A DNA stretch of 64,000 nt from Linanthus parryae (GCA_023055425.1 JALGPY010000004.1:57683718-57747717), one strand, 5' to 3'. Shown: positions 45,661-56,398, counted from the stretch's first letter. The notes: generated from the letters alone by a model not told the origin. Translations and numbers: made by a program.

Positions 45661-46500
45661 ACAAATTGAACACTTTCCTGAAGGAATGTTACTTCATCAA
45701 TCAAATTATACTGTAAAAGTCCTTAAAAGATTTTGTATGGACAAATCACATCCACTAACCGCCCCTATGGTGCTTAGGTTGGTTGATGTAAATAAAGATC
45801 CTTTCCGTCCTCAAGAGAGTGACGAGGAGCCTCTTGGCACTGAAGTGCCATATCTTAGTGCAATTGGTGCTTTGATGTTTTTGGCAAATTTTTCTGTCAA
45901 TCTTTTGGTTAGGTACAGTTCTAACCCCACTCGCAGGCATTGGAACGGTGTTAAACACATCATGCGATATCTACGTGGCACTACAGACTTGGGTCTTTTC
46001 TATCCTCGTGGATCAAATACCTCCCTCATTGGATATGCTGATGCAGTATACTTGTCGGACCCACATAAAGCAAGATCTCAAACAGGGTATGTTTTCACTT
46101 ATGGATGAACTTCTATAATATGGAGATCGATGAAGCATACTATGGTAGCAACATCATCAAACCACTCATTTATTCTGGCGATCGATGAAGCTAGTCGAGA
46201 ATGTGTGTGGCCAAAATCAGTAGTTCAACATGTCAAAGGGTCTTGTGGATTAAATTTCAAAAATGACAGCCCAACAGCGTTATATGAAGATAAGGCAGCC
46301 TACATTGCCCAACTCAAGGAAGGCTTTTCCAAAGTTCTTCTTTACTTATGAGCTTCAAAAGAAGGGGGTTGCTCCCATCCAGAAGTGCGCTCAAGTGAAA
46401 ATCCAGCAGACTTATTCACAAAAGCTGTACTAGCATCAACATTGAAGTTACATATTCAAATATGTGGTACGCGTCAACTACAGGATCTTTTACGTTAATG
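45661..46500 (+). pseudogene. Copia RNase H and pol C-terminus (element N)
   Basis: 45,686-46,108 holds APMVLRLVDVNKDPFRPQES, YLSAIGALMFLANFSVNLLV, NGVKHIMRYLRGTTDLGLFY and IGYADAVYLSDPHKARSQTG (RNase H Asp region). After a stop, 46,130-46,351 contains the IDEASRE block (Glu region) and ALYEDKAAYIAQLKEGF. A broken frame ends with NPADLFTKAVLASTLKLHIQ, the usual copia terminus, at about 46,490. Confidence 0.88.
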
Positions 46501-46619
46501 TATCATATTATGAGGGGGAGATGTAGTTTTAGAGTCTGTACTCTTTTTTCTAAGTTGCGGTTTTTCTCATTGAGTTTTACGCGACAAGGTTTTAACGAGG
46601 CAGACTAGTAGTGAATATT

Positions 46620-46629
46620 CAAGGGGAAG
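46620..46629 (+). other. Polypurine tract of copia N
   Basis: CAAGGGGAAG immediately before the TGTTATGAAAT start of the 3' LTR. Confidence 0.8.
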
Positions 46630-46793
46630 TGTTATGAAATAATATTAATTGATATGGTGAATATTCCCTAATATTGTAATACCATACTTAGAAGATTATG
46701 ATTAACTCCCACACTCTATATAAAGAGTGGTTTGGTAGAGAATAATATATAGCTTTGATATTCCTCCATATTTTCTCTCTCAGTTTATTATCA
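46630..46793 (+). repeat. 3' LTR of copia N
   Basis: Matches 40,620-40,855 apart from three early transitions and the absent TA-rich insertion; ends ...CAGTTTATTATCA. The last bases diverge from the 5' copy, so the exact end is uncertain. Confidence 0.8.
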
Positions 46794-46875
46794 ATGCATA
46801 GAGATTTGAAACGATTTAGAGAAATCAGAATTGCTATTCTTTACATGTCCCCACAATCAAGTTGTTAACATTCAA
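46794..46875. other. Short unassigned spacer between copia N and the LINE tail
   Basis: No feature seen. Confidence 0.3.
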
Positions 46876-47920
46876 TTTTTTTTTAGGAATAATTTTATAT
46901 TAAAAGACAGACTAGAGATTTAATAGAGTTACTTATTTTCCTAAACTATTATTTAGCCAACTTGGAAATTGGTCCGTCCAAATCTTATCATCTGTTGAGA
47001 TTGCTTCATGGCGAGCTAGTTGATGCGCCACCGTATTCATTACTCTGCTCCAGGCGACCATATCGAGGTGTTGGAAGTGGCTAAGAAGATGAATTAGCTC
47101 CTCTGTCATCCAGTTTATTTGACCTTCTTCTCGTTTCCATCTCCCTTCTCTTCCCTCTCTCAGTCTTCAATCACCTGTGTTGCATCTCCCACTACCAAAA
47201 TCCTTCTCTGGTTCCATTGATATCAAGCTGTGAGCGCATGAATACTGGCATGGGTTTCTGCAATCCGCACGCTTTCACTCCGGAGTGTTTTAATTGCACC
47301 TGCTAACAAGCAATCTCCATCTCTGCTTCTAAGAACAAAGTCGGCTGTAGATTTCCCGTTCGAAAGCTCCCAACTTCCGTCAAAGTGGAGGAATAGATCT
47401 TTAGTTGTCTGTTGCTTTGGCTTAATTGCTTCTAAGCTAAGTGATTCCTTTCTTTGAATGGCCTGCTCCATCACCTTCCTTCTGATAAGTTGCTTTGTCA
47501 TATCCGTACTTGGTTCTTCATCTTTGAAATTTTTATCATTTTTTGCATCCCAGATATCCCATAGAATTATACAGTATGTTGTCAATTCTTCTCCTCGCAA
47601 GCGATCCAGATCTGTTTTAAGTGATTCTGGGTTTGTGTTTCTCAGGTACTTATTTCCTGCCAATGCAGTCCAGATCTTGTTCGCAAATGGACATGAGAAA
47701 AACAGGTGGTTTACAGTTTCTGAGCCATCTCCACATAGGCAGCAGCTATCTTCAACTTTTATTCCTCTTCTTCTCAAATTTGACGTAGTTGGGAGTATAT
47801 CCTGCGCTGCTCTCCAAGCCAGGTGGGTGATTTTCTTTTAAATTTTCTGCTTCCATAACTTTTCAAATTGGCTCTTCCGGTGGCTTGAACACTCCCCCCT
47901 TTATTCTAAAGCATATTTAT
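46876..47920 (-). mobile_element. 3' end of a plant LINE (zf-RVT and RNase H)
   Basis: 5'-truncated non-LTR retrotransposon on the minus strand, ending in an A-run (T-run on plus, 46,876-46,884). It contains the C-terminal zinc region and RNase H typical of plant L1-type LINE ORF2. The 5' side is cut by Sirevirus S3 at 47,921. Confidence 0.85.
46934..47880 (-). pseudogene. LINE ORF2 C-terminus: zinc-binding RT tail and RNase H
   Basis: Begins with KITHLAWRAAQDILPTTSNL and the zinc motif CCLCGDGSETVNHLFFSCPF (C-x2-C ... H-x4-C) followed by ANKIW. Then an acidic/basic linker and the plant RNase H: LFLHFDGSWELSNGKSTADF (first Asp), RIAETHASIHALTA (Glu), VVGDATQVIED after a stop (third Asp), and in a shifted frame VAWSRVMNTVAHQLARHEA, the last RNase H helix. 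The stop codon is at 46,934-46,936. Two stops and one frameshift. Confidence 0.88.
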
Positions 47921-49424
47921 TGAAAGTGTGTAATGTAGACTAAATACATGACCTAAATACTCTAGAAGGTGGGGGGTTGAATAGAGTATGGAAACTTTTT
48001 GCAAAACTCAAAGTTTAATAGAAAGACTTTGTTTAAAACTCAAATCTCAAGGCCTTGAGATTTTAGTAAACTGTCTTAAACTTACAAAGGCAAAATAGTA
48101 AGCTTCAAGGCCTTGAACTGTAAACAATTCTAAATAGCTTTTGAACCCTAGTTTGATTTGAGTTGTGTGCAGCAGATAATAATCAAACTGTAAAGTAATG
48201 AACACAAAGAAATCTACATTGTTCTGTCCCAATGGACCTAATCTCTGCCGGAGGGATCTAATCCCACCAGGATTGGGCAAACACTTCTTATTACTCACAC
48301 AGAAACAGCCCTAGATCTTCAAGCCTAAGTGATTTCCCTTACACCTATACAGCTTGTTGTTCCAAACCTATCTAGTTTCAGCTACTAACTGTTTAGCTAA
48401 CAAGAACCTCTTGTTGTTCACTTGAACAACCAACCACTAGGTTAAGTGAGGTTTAATATAATCTAGAGAAACACAGAAATAAGTACAAGTGAAGAACACA
48501 GTAAGAAGATAAGCTGTTGAAGGCTGGCTGTGTTCTTCTGGAAAACTGGATTGATTTGATCTTCAGGAATCTGGAATGAAGATTGAATGATTGTGTGTTT
48601 GAATGAATGATCTCCCACGATTTTGCCACACCTCTCTGAGTATTATGCAAGCCTCTCACTGCTTCAAAATTCAAACCAGTCTCTTTTATCCACAGCTGCA
48701 ACTGATTGAGAGATTTTAGGATCTCAGTTCCTACGAATCCTCCTTCTGTTTTCAACTGAAACTCAAACAGCTTCAAGTGGATATCCATTGGAGTTTTTTG
48801 AGATTGCTCCTGCACGTATTACAAACCTGCAACAGCATTGAAACACAGCAACAACAAAATCCATAAAGCTAAAAGTACTATGACTGTTTGGTTATACAGT
48901 TTCTGATAAAACTGTTTAACAAACTTAGAACAATAACCTTTATATCTTCTAAGACATATGTATCAAGAAAAACTAGTTTATGAAACTTAGAAGTGAATAA
49001 ATAATCACAATACTAAGAATCACAACCTGCAAGAAAGAATCAACTAAGTTCTGTAAAAACTGTTAGCAGCTCAAGGCACATCTCAAGGCCTTGGAGCTCT
49101 GAACCTGCTTCACCGAATTTCAAAGATATTCCCAGATAACTTTTATTCTTCCTGTTCTGATCATCTGCAACTGTGTTAGATATATAAATAGTATAATCCA
49201 AAAGTATATGCAGTAAACCACTGATTTGCATAATCAGATATCCAATCTGCAACACAGAATTGTTAGAACATATAGCATAATAAAATAACTCAAGGCTTTG
49301 AAGTTCAGTCAATCTCAAGGCCTTGAGATAACTGAGATTCCTTGCTGCTTATGTCTTAGCCTTTTGTCTTTCATCACTCAAAACAATTACCAACCAAAAC
49401 ACATTAAGGGATCTTGACTCAACA
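47921..49424 (-). repeat. 3' LTR of Sirevirus S3 (1504 bp)
   Basis: TGAAAGTG ... TCAACA on the plus strand, matching the S1 LTR (4118-5627) end to end. It abuts the PPT on the right. Palindromes TCTCAAGGCCTTGAGA lie at 48,045-48,060 and 49,313-49,328. Confidence 0.9.
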
Positions 49425-49847
49425 ATCTCCCCCTTGATGAGAGACAAAACTTACAGTCTTCTATAGATCTTCCTGCCACTCATATTCAAAAATTAGATAA
49501 CCACAATTTGCAGATACAATATATATACCAATGCCAAACAGATAACAAGTAAGAATAACAGTTACAAAATACCACAGAAACATAAATACACAACTGAGTA
49601 AACCACAACTCAACTAGGCATAACTATTATTATTCCAAATTATTCCAAACACTGCAAACACAGAAAGAACACGTAAATTCTCCCCCTTTTTGACTTTCAT
49701 CAAATAAGGTTGAAAAAATATTGGATCATTACTCAGAGTCTGAAAATAAACTTAAAACAAAAATTTAGAAAAAATGTCAAGGCCTTGAGAACAGAAAAGA
49801 TAGATGAGAAACAGAGAGAGGGTCAAGGCTTTGGCAATCTCTGATCT
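49425..49847 (-). other. Polypurine tracts and 3' non-coding region of S3
   Basis: PPT CAAGGGGGAGAT (minus) at 49,425-49,436, followed upstream by a second tract AAAAGGGGGAGAA (minus, about 49,678-49,690) in the same context as in S2 (near GACTTTCAT). No ORF. Confidence 0.75.
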
Positions 49848-50765
49848 TCACTTCTTCTTTGATGTCTGGCCTTTCTCTGTTCCTTCTCCAATTCCTTCTT
49901 CACTTGCAGCATCTTCAGCAGAGTGATTACCTTCTTGTTCAGCTTCCACTTCAGCAACCACTTCTTGGATTATCTCATCCACTTTCTTCTTAGCTTGTAC
50001 TGAATCAACCTCTGTAGCTGCATTAACACCTGTGTCTTCACCAGCATCTTTTTCATCAGTTTGTTCATACAAATCTATTGAAGTTTCAAGAAGCATGGTT
50101 CTGGACATATCCTCAAGTGTCCTATTTTTCCTTTCAACTACTCCATTTTGCTGTGGAGTTCTAGGTGCAAAAACGTTGTGTGAAATGCCATGCTTTGAAC
50201 AAAACAAATCAAAGTCAAGTTGATCAAACTCTCTACCATGATCACTTCTAATGGATGCAACAGGTAAATTTTTCAAAGTTTGAAGCTCTTTGGATAGTCT
50301 AGAAAATTCAGATAAAGCTTCAGTTTTGTCTCTAATAAACATCACCCAAGTAAATCTAGAATAATCATCAATTATAACAAGCATATACCTCTTACCTTTT
50401 CGAGTCTGAACTCTCATAGGACCGCACAAGTCCATATGCAGCAATTCGAAGGGTCTAGAAGTACTTACAAAGTTCTTTGGCTTGAAAGAGCTTCTGGTAT
50501 GTTTACCTTGTACATATGTATTGCAAACCTCATCATCTGAAAATTTCTGTGATGGTAAACCTCTTACCAAGTCTTTTGAGATGAGTTTATTCAAAGTATG
50601 TATACTAATATGCCCAAGCTTTCTGTGCCAAAGCTTTAAATCTTCTTTCAAGGCCTTGAGGCATTTTAGCTTGTCACCTGCAACACTGTTAGTATTCATA
50701 GAATACAGATTATATGATCTAGGAGCAGTGAGTATGCAATCACCAGATTTTTCATCTTGCACCAC
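49848..50765 (-). CDS. Integrase-extra ORF fusion (305 codons, S3)
   Basis: One uninterrupted frame. Residues ~1-50 are the end of the protease-side linker; ~45-90 GAG-pre-integrase (LWHRKLGHISIHTLNKLIS); ~95 a zinc remnant with the second Cys changed (VCNTYVQGK); ~115-215 the integrase core with Asp in LLHMDLCGPMRVQ, Asp in SIRSDHGREFDQ and Glu in QQNGVVERKNRT. At about residue 226 (MLLETSIDLYEQ) the core is joined in frame to a Glu/Ala/Lys-rich tail (DEIIQEVVAEVEAEQEG, ending GQTSKKK) that is the C-terminus of the extra ORF. The start shown follows a stop; naturally it was part of pol. Confidence 0.8.
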   Translation of the reverse strand: MVQDEKSGDCILTAPRSYNLYSMNTNSVAGDKLKCLKALKEDLKLWHRKLGHISIHTLNKLISKDLVRGLPSQKFSDDEVCNTYVQGKHTRSSFKPKNFVSTSRPFELLHMDLCGPMRVQTRKGKRYMLVIIDDYSRFTWVMFIRDKTEALSEFSRLSKELQTLKNLPVASIRSDHGREFDQLDFDLFCSKHGISHNVFAPRTPQQNGVVERKNRTLEDMSRTMLLETSIDLYEQTDEKDAGEDTGVNAATEVDSVQAKKKVDEIIQEVVAEVEAEQEGNHSAEDAASEEGIGEGTEKGQTSKKK

Positions 50766-51020
50766 ACATTTCTCCTTGTCAAATATAGCTTTATAACCTT
50801 TATCACATAAGTGAAAGATAATGAGGAAATTATACTTAAGTCCATCTACCAGATAAACATCAGATATAGAATTTGTAGAACCATTACCATTACTACCTAT
50901 ACCAATGATATTTCATTTTGCTTTGTCACCAAGTGTGATTGTTCCTCCAGATTTTTCTGTAAGTTCAGTAAAGAGATACGTCTTTCCACTCATGTGTCTT
51001 GAACATCCACTGTCTAAAAT
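50766..51020 (-). pseudogene. Copia aspartic protease (S3)
   Basis: Minus translation: ILDSGCSRHMSGKTYLFTEL with the DSG triad, SGGTITLGDKAK, stop, then VYLVDGLKYNFL. At least three stops, unlike the open integrase frame that follows. Confidence 0.8.
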
Positions 51021-51066
51021 CTATTTCTGATCTTTCAAGGCCATGGTGACATCCTGCAAAAACAAA

Positions 51067-52390
51067 TCATTGCCTTAACAGGCTGTTAGACCAAGTGCAG
51101 AACTTTGAGTCATACTCAGAATCAGCCATATTTGGTGGTTTGATTCCATTTGGAACCCAAATATGCCTAACCTGTCCCTTAAGCTGATAAGGATAAGTAT
51201 TCTTCATAATGTGAGGTTCTGATCTTCTGAAGGGACAAGTTAATCTGACATGACGAATTTTTCCACAGTAATGACTTTTTGGAGAATGTCTGCAACCAGA
51301 TTTGACAAAAGTAGTTTGGCCTTTCATTGGAAAATTTGGATTATAGCCAATCCCACTTTGATGCATTGATTTCAGACTTCCTCCAAGAATGAGATTCATA
51401 TTATGTTCTGGGCCTATAAACTTAGCTAGGACCTTTTTGGACTCTTGAAGTTTCTCTGTCAAAGAGCAGATCTGTTGTTCTAAATTCTCAAAATGAGTCT
51501 TTATATCAGCATATCTTTCAGTTAAAAGAGTGTTTTGATCTACAACCTCTTTCATCTGTGCCTTCAAGACTTTGAACCTGCTGTCTAAGGCCTGGAAGTC
51601 CTTTTCCAGCTTTGTCTTAGACACTTCAACAGTTTTGTTTGAAAACACTAGGTCCAGGTTTTCTTTTACCTGCTCATGAATCTTAATCTTTAAAGCAGAA
51701 ATCTCATTTCTATAGTTTTCCTCATTTAAAAACATACTTTTGAGAATTTCAAGAAGTACATCAGATTGACTAGCAAGTAAATTTTTACCATGTCTTCAAT
51801 GTGTCTGTCTGATAAATTTTCCTCATCATGCTTTGCCATAAAGCATAGGTTTGCTTGCTCTTCTTCTATGTCTGAGTCACTTGATGAATCAAAATCACTC
51901 CAAGAAGCCATCATGGCTTTCTTCCTTCTGTTGTCACTATCTTTCTTCTGAAAGTTCCTTATCTTCTTCTTTTCTGGACAGTCCCTTACTAAATGATCTG
52001 CATCACCACACTCAAAACAATTCATTACTTTAGTTTTATGTGACTGTGATGAAGATTTACCTTTGTAATCCTTGCTGCTTGAGGGTCTTGATCTCTCTCT
52101 GTTGTAATCTATGTTACCAGAGTTCCTTTTCTTTTTGAGAATCCTGGCCAAGGCCTTGCAGATCAATGCTAAAGCCTCTTCATCATCAGGTTCATCCTCA
52201 GTCTCAAGGCTTTGAGACCTTTCACTGTCTTTTGCCTTAAGTGCTAGGTTCCTGATATTTTCACTCAAATCACCTTCCACATCCTTCATAGACATTTCAT
52301 GAGTGAGCAGCTTTCCTTGTAGGTCATCTAGTTGAAGAAGACTCAAGTCCTGAGCTTCCTCAATGGCTGTTGTCTTTGGCTCCCACTTGG
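51067..52390 (-). pseudogene. Sirevirus gag (S3), 5' truncated
   Basis: 52346-51726: MSLLQLDDLQGKLLTHEMSM, CCHC knuckle CFECGDADHLVRDCPEKKK, acidic DSSSDSDIEEEQ. 51735-51067 (one frameshift near 51,730): coiled coil with KVLKAQMKEVVDQNTLLTER, then second knuckle SHYCGKIRHVRLTC and basic C-terminus. The capsid-forming N-terminal domain is absent because of the join at 52,390. Confidence 0.88.
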
Positions 52391-53577
52391 CTCTTGACGT
52401 CGTGATATTGTCGCACCAACTTCTGCACCATAGTCCTATATGGCAATAAATTGACCTCCTTCAATCCGTACTCGCCTGATGCTTGGTTGACAATGATCTT
52501 GGAGTCCCTCATGACCGTTGAGTTGTTAAATTCCAACGCCTTGGCCGCGCGGAGCCCTGCGATCAAATCCTCGTATTCTGCTTCATTGTTTGTTAGTGGA
52601 AAATCTAGCTTGATGGACATCTGGATGACCTCCCCATCTGGCTTAGTCAACAGAATGCCAATTCCACCTCCTTTCCTTGTCGATGACCCATCGAAATGAA
52701 ACTTCCAATATGGTGACTCGATTGCATAGATCTCGGGACCTTCTAGCTCCTCTTCTATCATGGGCTCATAATTGTTGTCTGGAAATGGTGCTAGAAGGTC
52801 TGCCACTGCCTGCGATTTAATTGCTTTGGGTTGAGTACACGTGATACCGTACTGCGAGATGGTCATGTACCACTTTGCTAATCTTCCGCAAGGAGAAGAG
52901 TGGCTCAAGAAATACAAGATGGGGTCACTCTTTGTGATTACCACAACTTTATGTGAAGCGAAATAATTTTTAACTTTTCTATTACGAAAAATAAAGCAAT
53001 GCAATGACGCTCTATATCAGTGTGCCTTGACTCAGACGGCTGGACCAAGCGAGAGATATAATAAATTGGACATTCCTGCCCTTCATGCTCTTGAGCTAAT
53101 AGTGCCCCTATGGGCTTCTTGGTCGATGTCAAGTACAAAAAAAGTTGTGATCCCAACTGCGGTGCAATCATTACTCTTGGCGATGTCAACAAATCTTTCA
53201 ATTTTCCAAATGCAGCTTCATGCTCCTCTATCCAGTTATACACAGCATTCTTTTTGAGAAGATCGCCAAAGCAGAAAGTCAGCTCTGCAATTGCGGGGAC
53301 AAATCTCCGCAGATAAGACAACTTTCCAAAAAATGTCTTTAGAGTGCTTAGATTGTGAGGTGCCGACATGCTGGTGATAACTGAAATCTTTGCAGGGTCA
53401 GGTTCAATCCCATGTCGATGGATTACACACCCCAAAAACTTCCCAGAAGTCACTCCAAACGCGCATTTCATGGGGTTCATCTTTAGTTGGAAACTTCAGC
53501 ATCTTTCGAATACCTTCCGCAGGTCTCCCAGGTGGTCCCCTTCTTCTCGTGATTTGATAACCAGATCATCAGCATAG
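52391..53577 (-). pseudogene. RT palm remnant, ancestral and archaeal-type RNase H (element D)
   Basis: Starts abruptly at SYADDLVIKSRE (about 53,577), so the RT fingers and first palm Asp are deleted. 53480-52938: MNPMKCAFGVTSGKFLGCVI, HRHGIEPDPAKISVITSMSA, FFGKLSYLRRFVPAIAELTF, ancestral RNase H LFLYLTSTKKPIGALLAQEH and ESRHTDIERHCIALFFVIEK. 53004-52360: second RNase H, YWKFHFDGSSTRKGGGIGIL (Asp), NNEAEYEDLIAGLRAAKALE (Glu), VMRDSKIIVNQA (Asp). The last dozen codons beyond 52,390 are copia sequence. Confidence 0.88.
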
Positions 53578-53757
53578 GAACACTTCTTTCAGTTCATGTT
53601 TCTGCGGATTTGGCTTGTCCTCCATACACTCGGGCGCTTCTTTCAACTTTTCCTCTGGTAGATCTGACCTCAGCTTGTCCTTCTCCAAGCCCTGCTCAAG
53701 TTGATTGATTTGCCCAGGGAAATCCCCATGTTTGGATGGGGGTACCCCCGCGCACCT
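53578..53757 (-). other. Deletion junction and linker of element D
   Basis: Sequence corresponding to the C linker around 36,310-36,440 lies directly next to the YxDD region, showing the RT deletion at about 53,572-53,580. Confidence 0.65.
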
Positions 53758-54834
53758 TCATATGCGGTAGCATTTCTTCCCACTGGAGTAGAAGCTTTCT
53801 ATCTCCTTGCCCGTACTGTCATGCTTTACCACTCTCTTCGGAGTATACACATTCTTCTTTTGGTAAGCAACTTGTGGCGCCTCTTCGTGTGCGGGCACCT
53901 TTTCCTTGGCGTCCTCTCTTGTCACCATCACTCTTGCCGGTGACTGATCCTTGATGTCTACCCATCGAGTAAAATGAGTTGGGTTGAACGGATTCGGCGT
54001 CTGTTCATCTGCCATCTCGGTGAGCCACACTACCTTAGTGAGGTGCGCTTCATTCAGGTTAAAGGGATTCGTCGAGGCTGGTATCTCGACTACTCTGACA
54101 TTCCAAATGGCCTTCATCACTTGGTGAGCTGTTGATGGAACCGCGTCAAAGCGATGGATCCACGCTCGACCTATGATCATGTGATACGTAGTGTTCGCGT
54201 CAATGAATTAGAACTTGGCGGAACACTTGATCTTCCCTATCTTGAGACCGAGGCAGATCCAGTCCATTGTCATCCTGTAGTCGCTTTCGAATCCCATCAG
54301 CGAGGATGGGCGCCTAACTATCTTCTTTTCAGGAATCCCTGCCAACTTCAGGGTTTTGAGTGAGACCACATTGACAACTGCTCCTCGATCGAAGAATTCT
54401 CTCTTGAACTCAAAGTCGTTGATTACTGCCGTTACATACAAGGGCTTTTGGTGGCTCGAGTTCGTCTTCTTGTCTCTTTCAGATAAGGTCATTATCTTTT
54501 CTGTCGAGCGAGAGTACCTGACAACTCTTCCGTTGGAGATGACAATATCCTCCTCAAAGTCCTCTGCCACCCTGAGGATTACCTTTGTCATTTCTTTCTG
54601 GCACTTTTTCGAAAAGTTCATATCGTCAAAGAACCTTTTGAAGCTGTGCGACCCTTTCACCCTATCGGCACGCGAGTCCTCAGTTTCCATGCTGTAAATT
54701 TCCTCCTCATGGACTTCAGCTATGACAGGCAGGCCATCTTCGGCGATCTCTACGAGGTCCATGATTGCGATCATGGCTACCTCCATGTCTTTCATCTCTT
54801 GTTCTTCATGATCCGGGAGTGGATTATTGCTCAC
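53758..54834 (-). pseudogene. Tat-lineage aspartic protease and linker (element D)
   Basis: 54834-54208: MSNNPLPDHEEQEMKDMEVA, KCQKEMTKVILRVAEDFEED, KPLYVTAVINDFEFKREFFD and the active-site region RGAVVNVVSLKTLKLAG. The usual DGG is DRG, which would probably impair catalysis. One stop at 54,208 separates 54180-53758: MIIGRAWIHRFDAVPSTAH (second half), then a Lys/Glu-rich linker. Confidence 0.85.
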
Positions 54835-54843
54835 ATCATGTCT

Positions 54844-56350
54844 CTAGTCGCAGACAATCAGCTCTTCTTCCTTCATCTTTCGGCTCACAAGGTGACTGAG
54901 CTTCTTGCAATCAGCTGTGGGGTGCATAGCCTTGCCATAGCATTCACACCACTTCAGGTCCCTTACCATCTCCCCAGAGGGTGTTCTTTCAAGTGGGGGC
55001 AGGACCCGATCTTTGCGCCACTGCTTGCATAGATCGATCACCTCCTCCAGAGAACATGGCAGAGGGGGGACATCTGGGGTCGAAACCCTTGGTTTCTTGT
55101 GTGGCGAAACTGTGTTGACTTTAACTTCGCGTTCCCTCTTGTAACTAAACCTCCCAATATTTAAAAGTCGGTCCCCCTGGGGATCGCTCAGGAGCATGCT
55201 TTTTATTTTCCCTTTCAAATATAGGCTCTATATTCTTGGTACATTCAATTAACTTCGAAAAAGTAGGCGTTCGCAAGTTAATTAACATACCCTTGTATTC
55301 ATCTCGCATCCCCAGGAGACATATCTCTACGAGCCGGCTTTCGAGCTATTCATCTATGCACTCCAACGATTTCGCTCAGAACTTCTTGATAAAGGTGACG
55401 CCATCCTCGTCACGCTTCTGATACATACGCGAAAGATGTATCATTGTAACCTTCTCCTCAACCTGGAAGAACTTGGTATAGAACTTCTTAACCATGTCAT
55501 CCCAGGTCTTGATTGATCCAGCCTCCAGCTTTTTGTACCATTTGTAAGCCACGTTCCCCAAAGACTTGTGGAACTCACGCATCAACAGGTTGGGGTCAAC
55601 CCATATGGCCTTATCACATCAATGAAACGCATGACATGCTCTTGGGCATTCCCGTTGAATTCATCAAATTTATCCCACTTAGGGGCCTTATACCCTGCGG
55701 GGTTGGGCATCAAGTAGATCTCACGCGGCATAGGAAGTGCATTGTCAACCTTTGGGATGATGGTGTTTGCAAAAGGCTGGTTGGCTAGGACGTTCTGTAT
55801 GTGCTGTTCCAAGGCCGTCATGCTTGCTGGTGCACTCCCTCCCACAACAGGAGGAAGGGTTGCGGCCGGTGGAGACATGTACACAACAGTTGGTTTGGGG
55901 GTGTAAGTCATATTACTTACGGTTGTTGGTGGAGAAAGCAATGGGTATTGTGGTTGAATATTGAAGGGAATAGCTGGAAGTTGGGAAACAGGTGTGACAA
56001 TGGATGGTGGTTGGGTCGCTTGTCCCTGGGTAGTAGGTGGTTGGACCATTGCCGGTGGGCTTTGCAAACTAGGGTTTGGTGGTGTAGGTGTTACCTCTGT
56101 TCCCTGGGATACAGGGGTTCCAGCTCCTTCAGAGACGGCAGTGCCCAGTTCCGAATTATGGGAAAGAGATCCCAAAAAATACATTATATGAACCATCTGT
56201 GCAGATTGAGCCTGCAGGGCTTTCGCCTAACTCTGGAGAGTAGCATTAAATGTCGCCAAGGTTGGAGTATTGAAGGATGTCGTAGAATTGTTGCGGGTTT
56301 CCTCCCCTGAGGTCGTCTTAGTTGAGGGAGATCTGTTGCTGACATCTTCA
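54844..56350 (-). pseudogene. Tat-lineage gag with zinc knuckle (element D)
   Basis: The N-terminal part (about 56,350-56,227) has DVSNRSPSTKTTSGEETRNN. 56196-55582 is Pro/Gln/Thr-rich, then ALEQHIQNVLANQPF, IYLMPNPAGYKAPKWDKFDE, NAQEHVMRFIDVI. 55585-55376: gag core (SLGNVAYKWYKKLEAGSIKT, FYTKFFQVEEKVTMIHLSRM). 55218-54844 follows with the knuckle WCECYGKAMHPTADC (C-x2-C-x4-H-x4-C). Frameshifts at about 55,585, 55,375 and 55,215. Confidence 0.85.
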
Positions 56351-56380
56351 TCATGATAAATGGTTGCTTGCAAGGTTCGG

Positions 56381-56398
56381 TTCACGTCGGGTTCACCA
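56381..56398 (-). other. Candidate primer binding site of element D
   Basis: TGGTGAACCCGACGTGAA (minus), two bases from the LTR end; one base different from C. Confidence 0.7.

Larger units (their letters stand above)
40620..46793 (+). mobile_element. Ty1/copia element N (non-Sirevirus), both LTRs present
   Basis: Plus strand: short 5' LTR, PBS, leader with tRNA-like array, gag, protease, integrase, RT, RNase H, PPT and 3' LTR. The LTRs are ~0.16-0.24 kb and show three transitions over the first ~130 bases, so this is the youngest LTR element here, though its ORFs already carry stops. Flanks GTTCT (left) and ATGCA (right) are not a clear duplication, so one end may be altered. Lineage undetermined. 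Confidence 0.88.
47921..52390 (-). mobile_element. Sirevirus-type copia element S3, internally deleted
   Basis: In element sense: gag (from 52,390), protease, integrase first half fused to the end of the extra ORF, PPT and complete 3' LTR. RT, RNase H and most of the extra ORF are deleted. The 5' side is cut within gag by a join to Tat gypsy D. Sister of S1. Confidence 0.88.

Noticed and set aside
55801..56310. Plus-strand ORF of 169 codons (Trp/Cys-rich)
   Set aside because: It is the complement of the Pro/Gln-rich gag of element D, with composition typical of a shadow frame.
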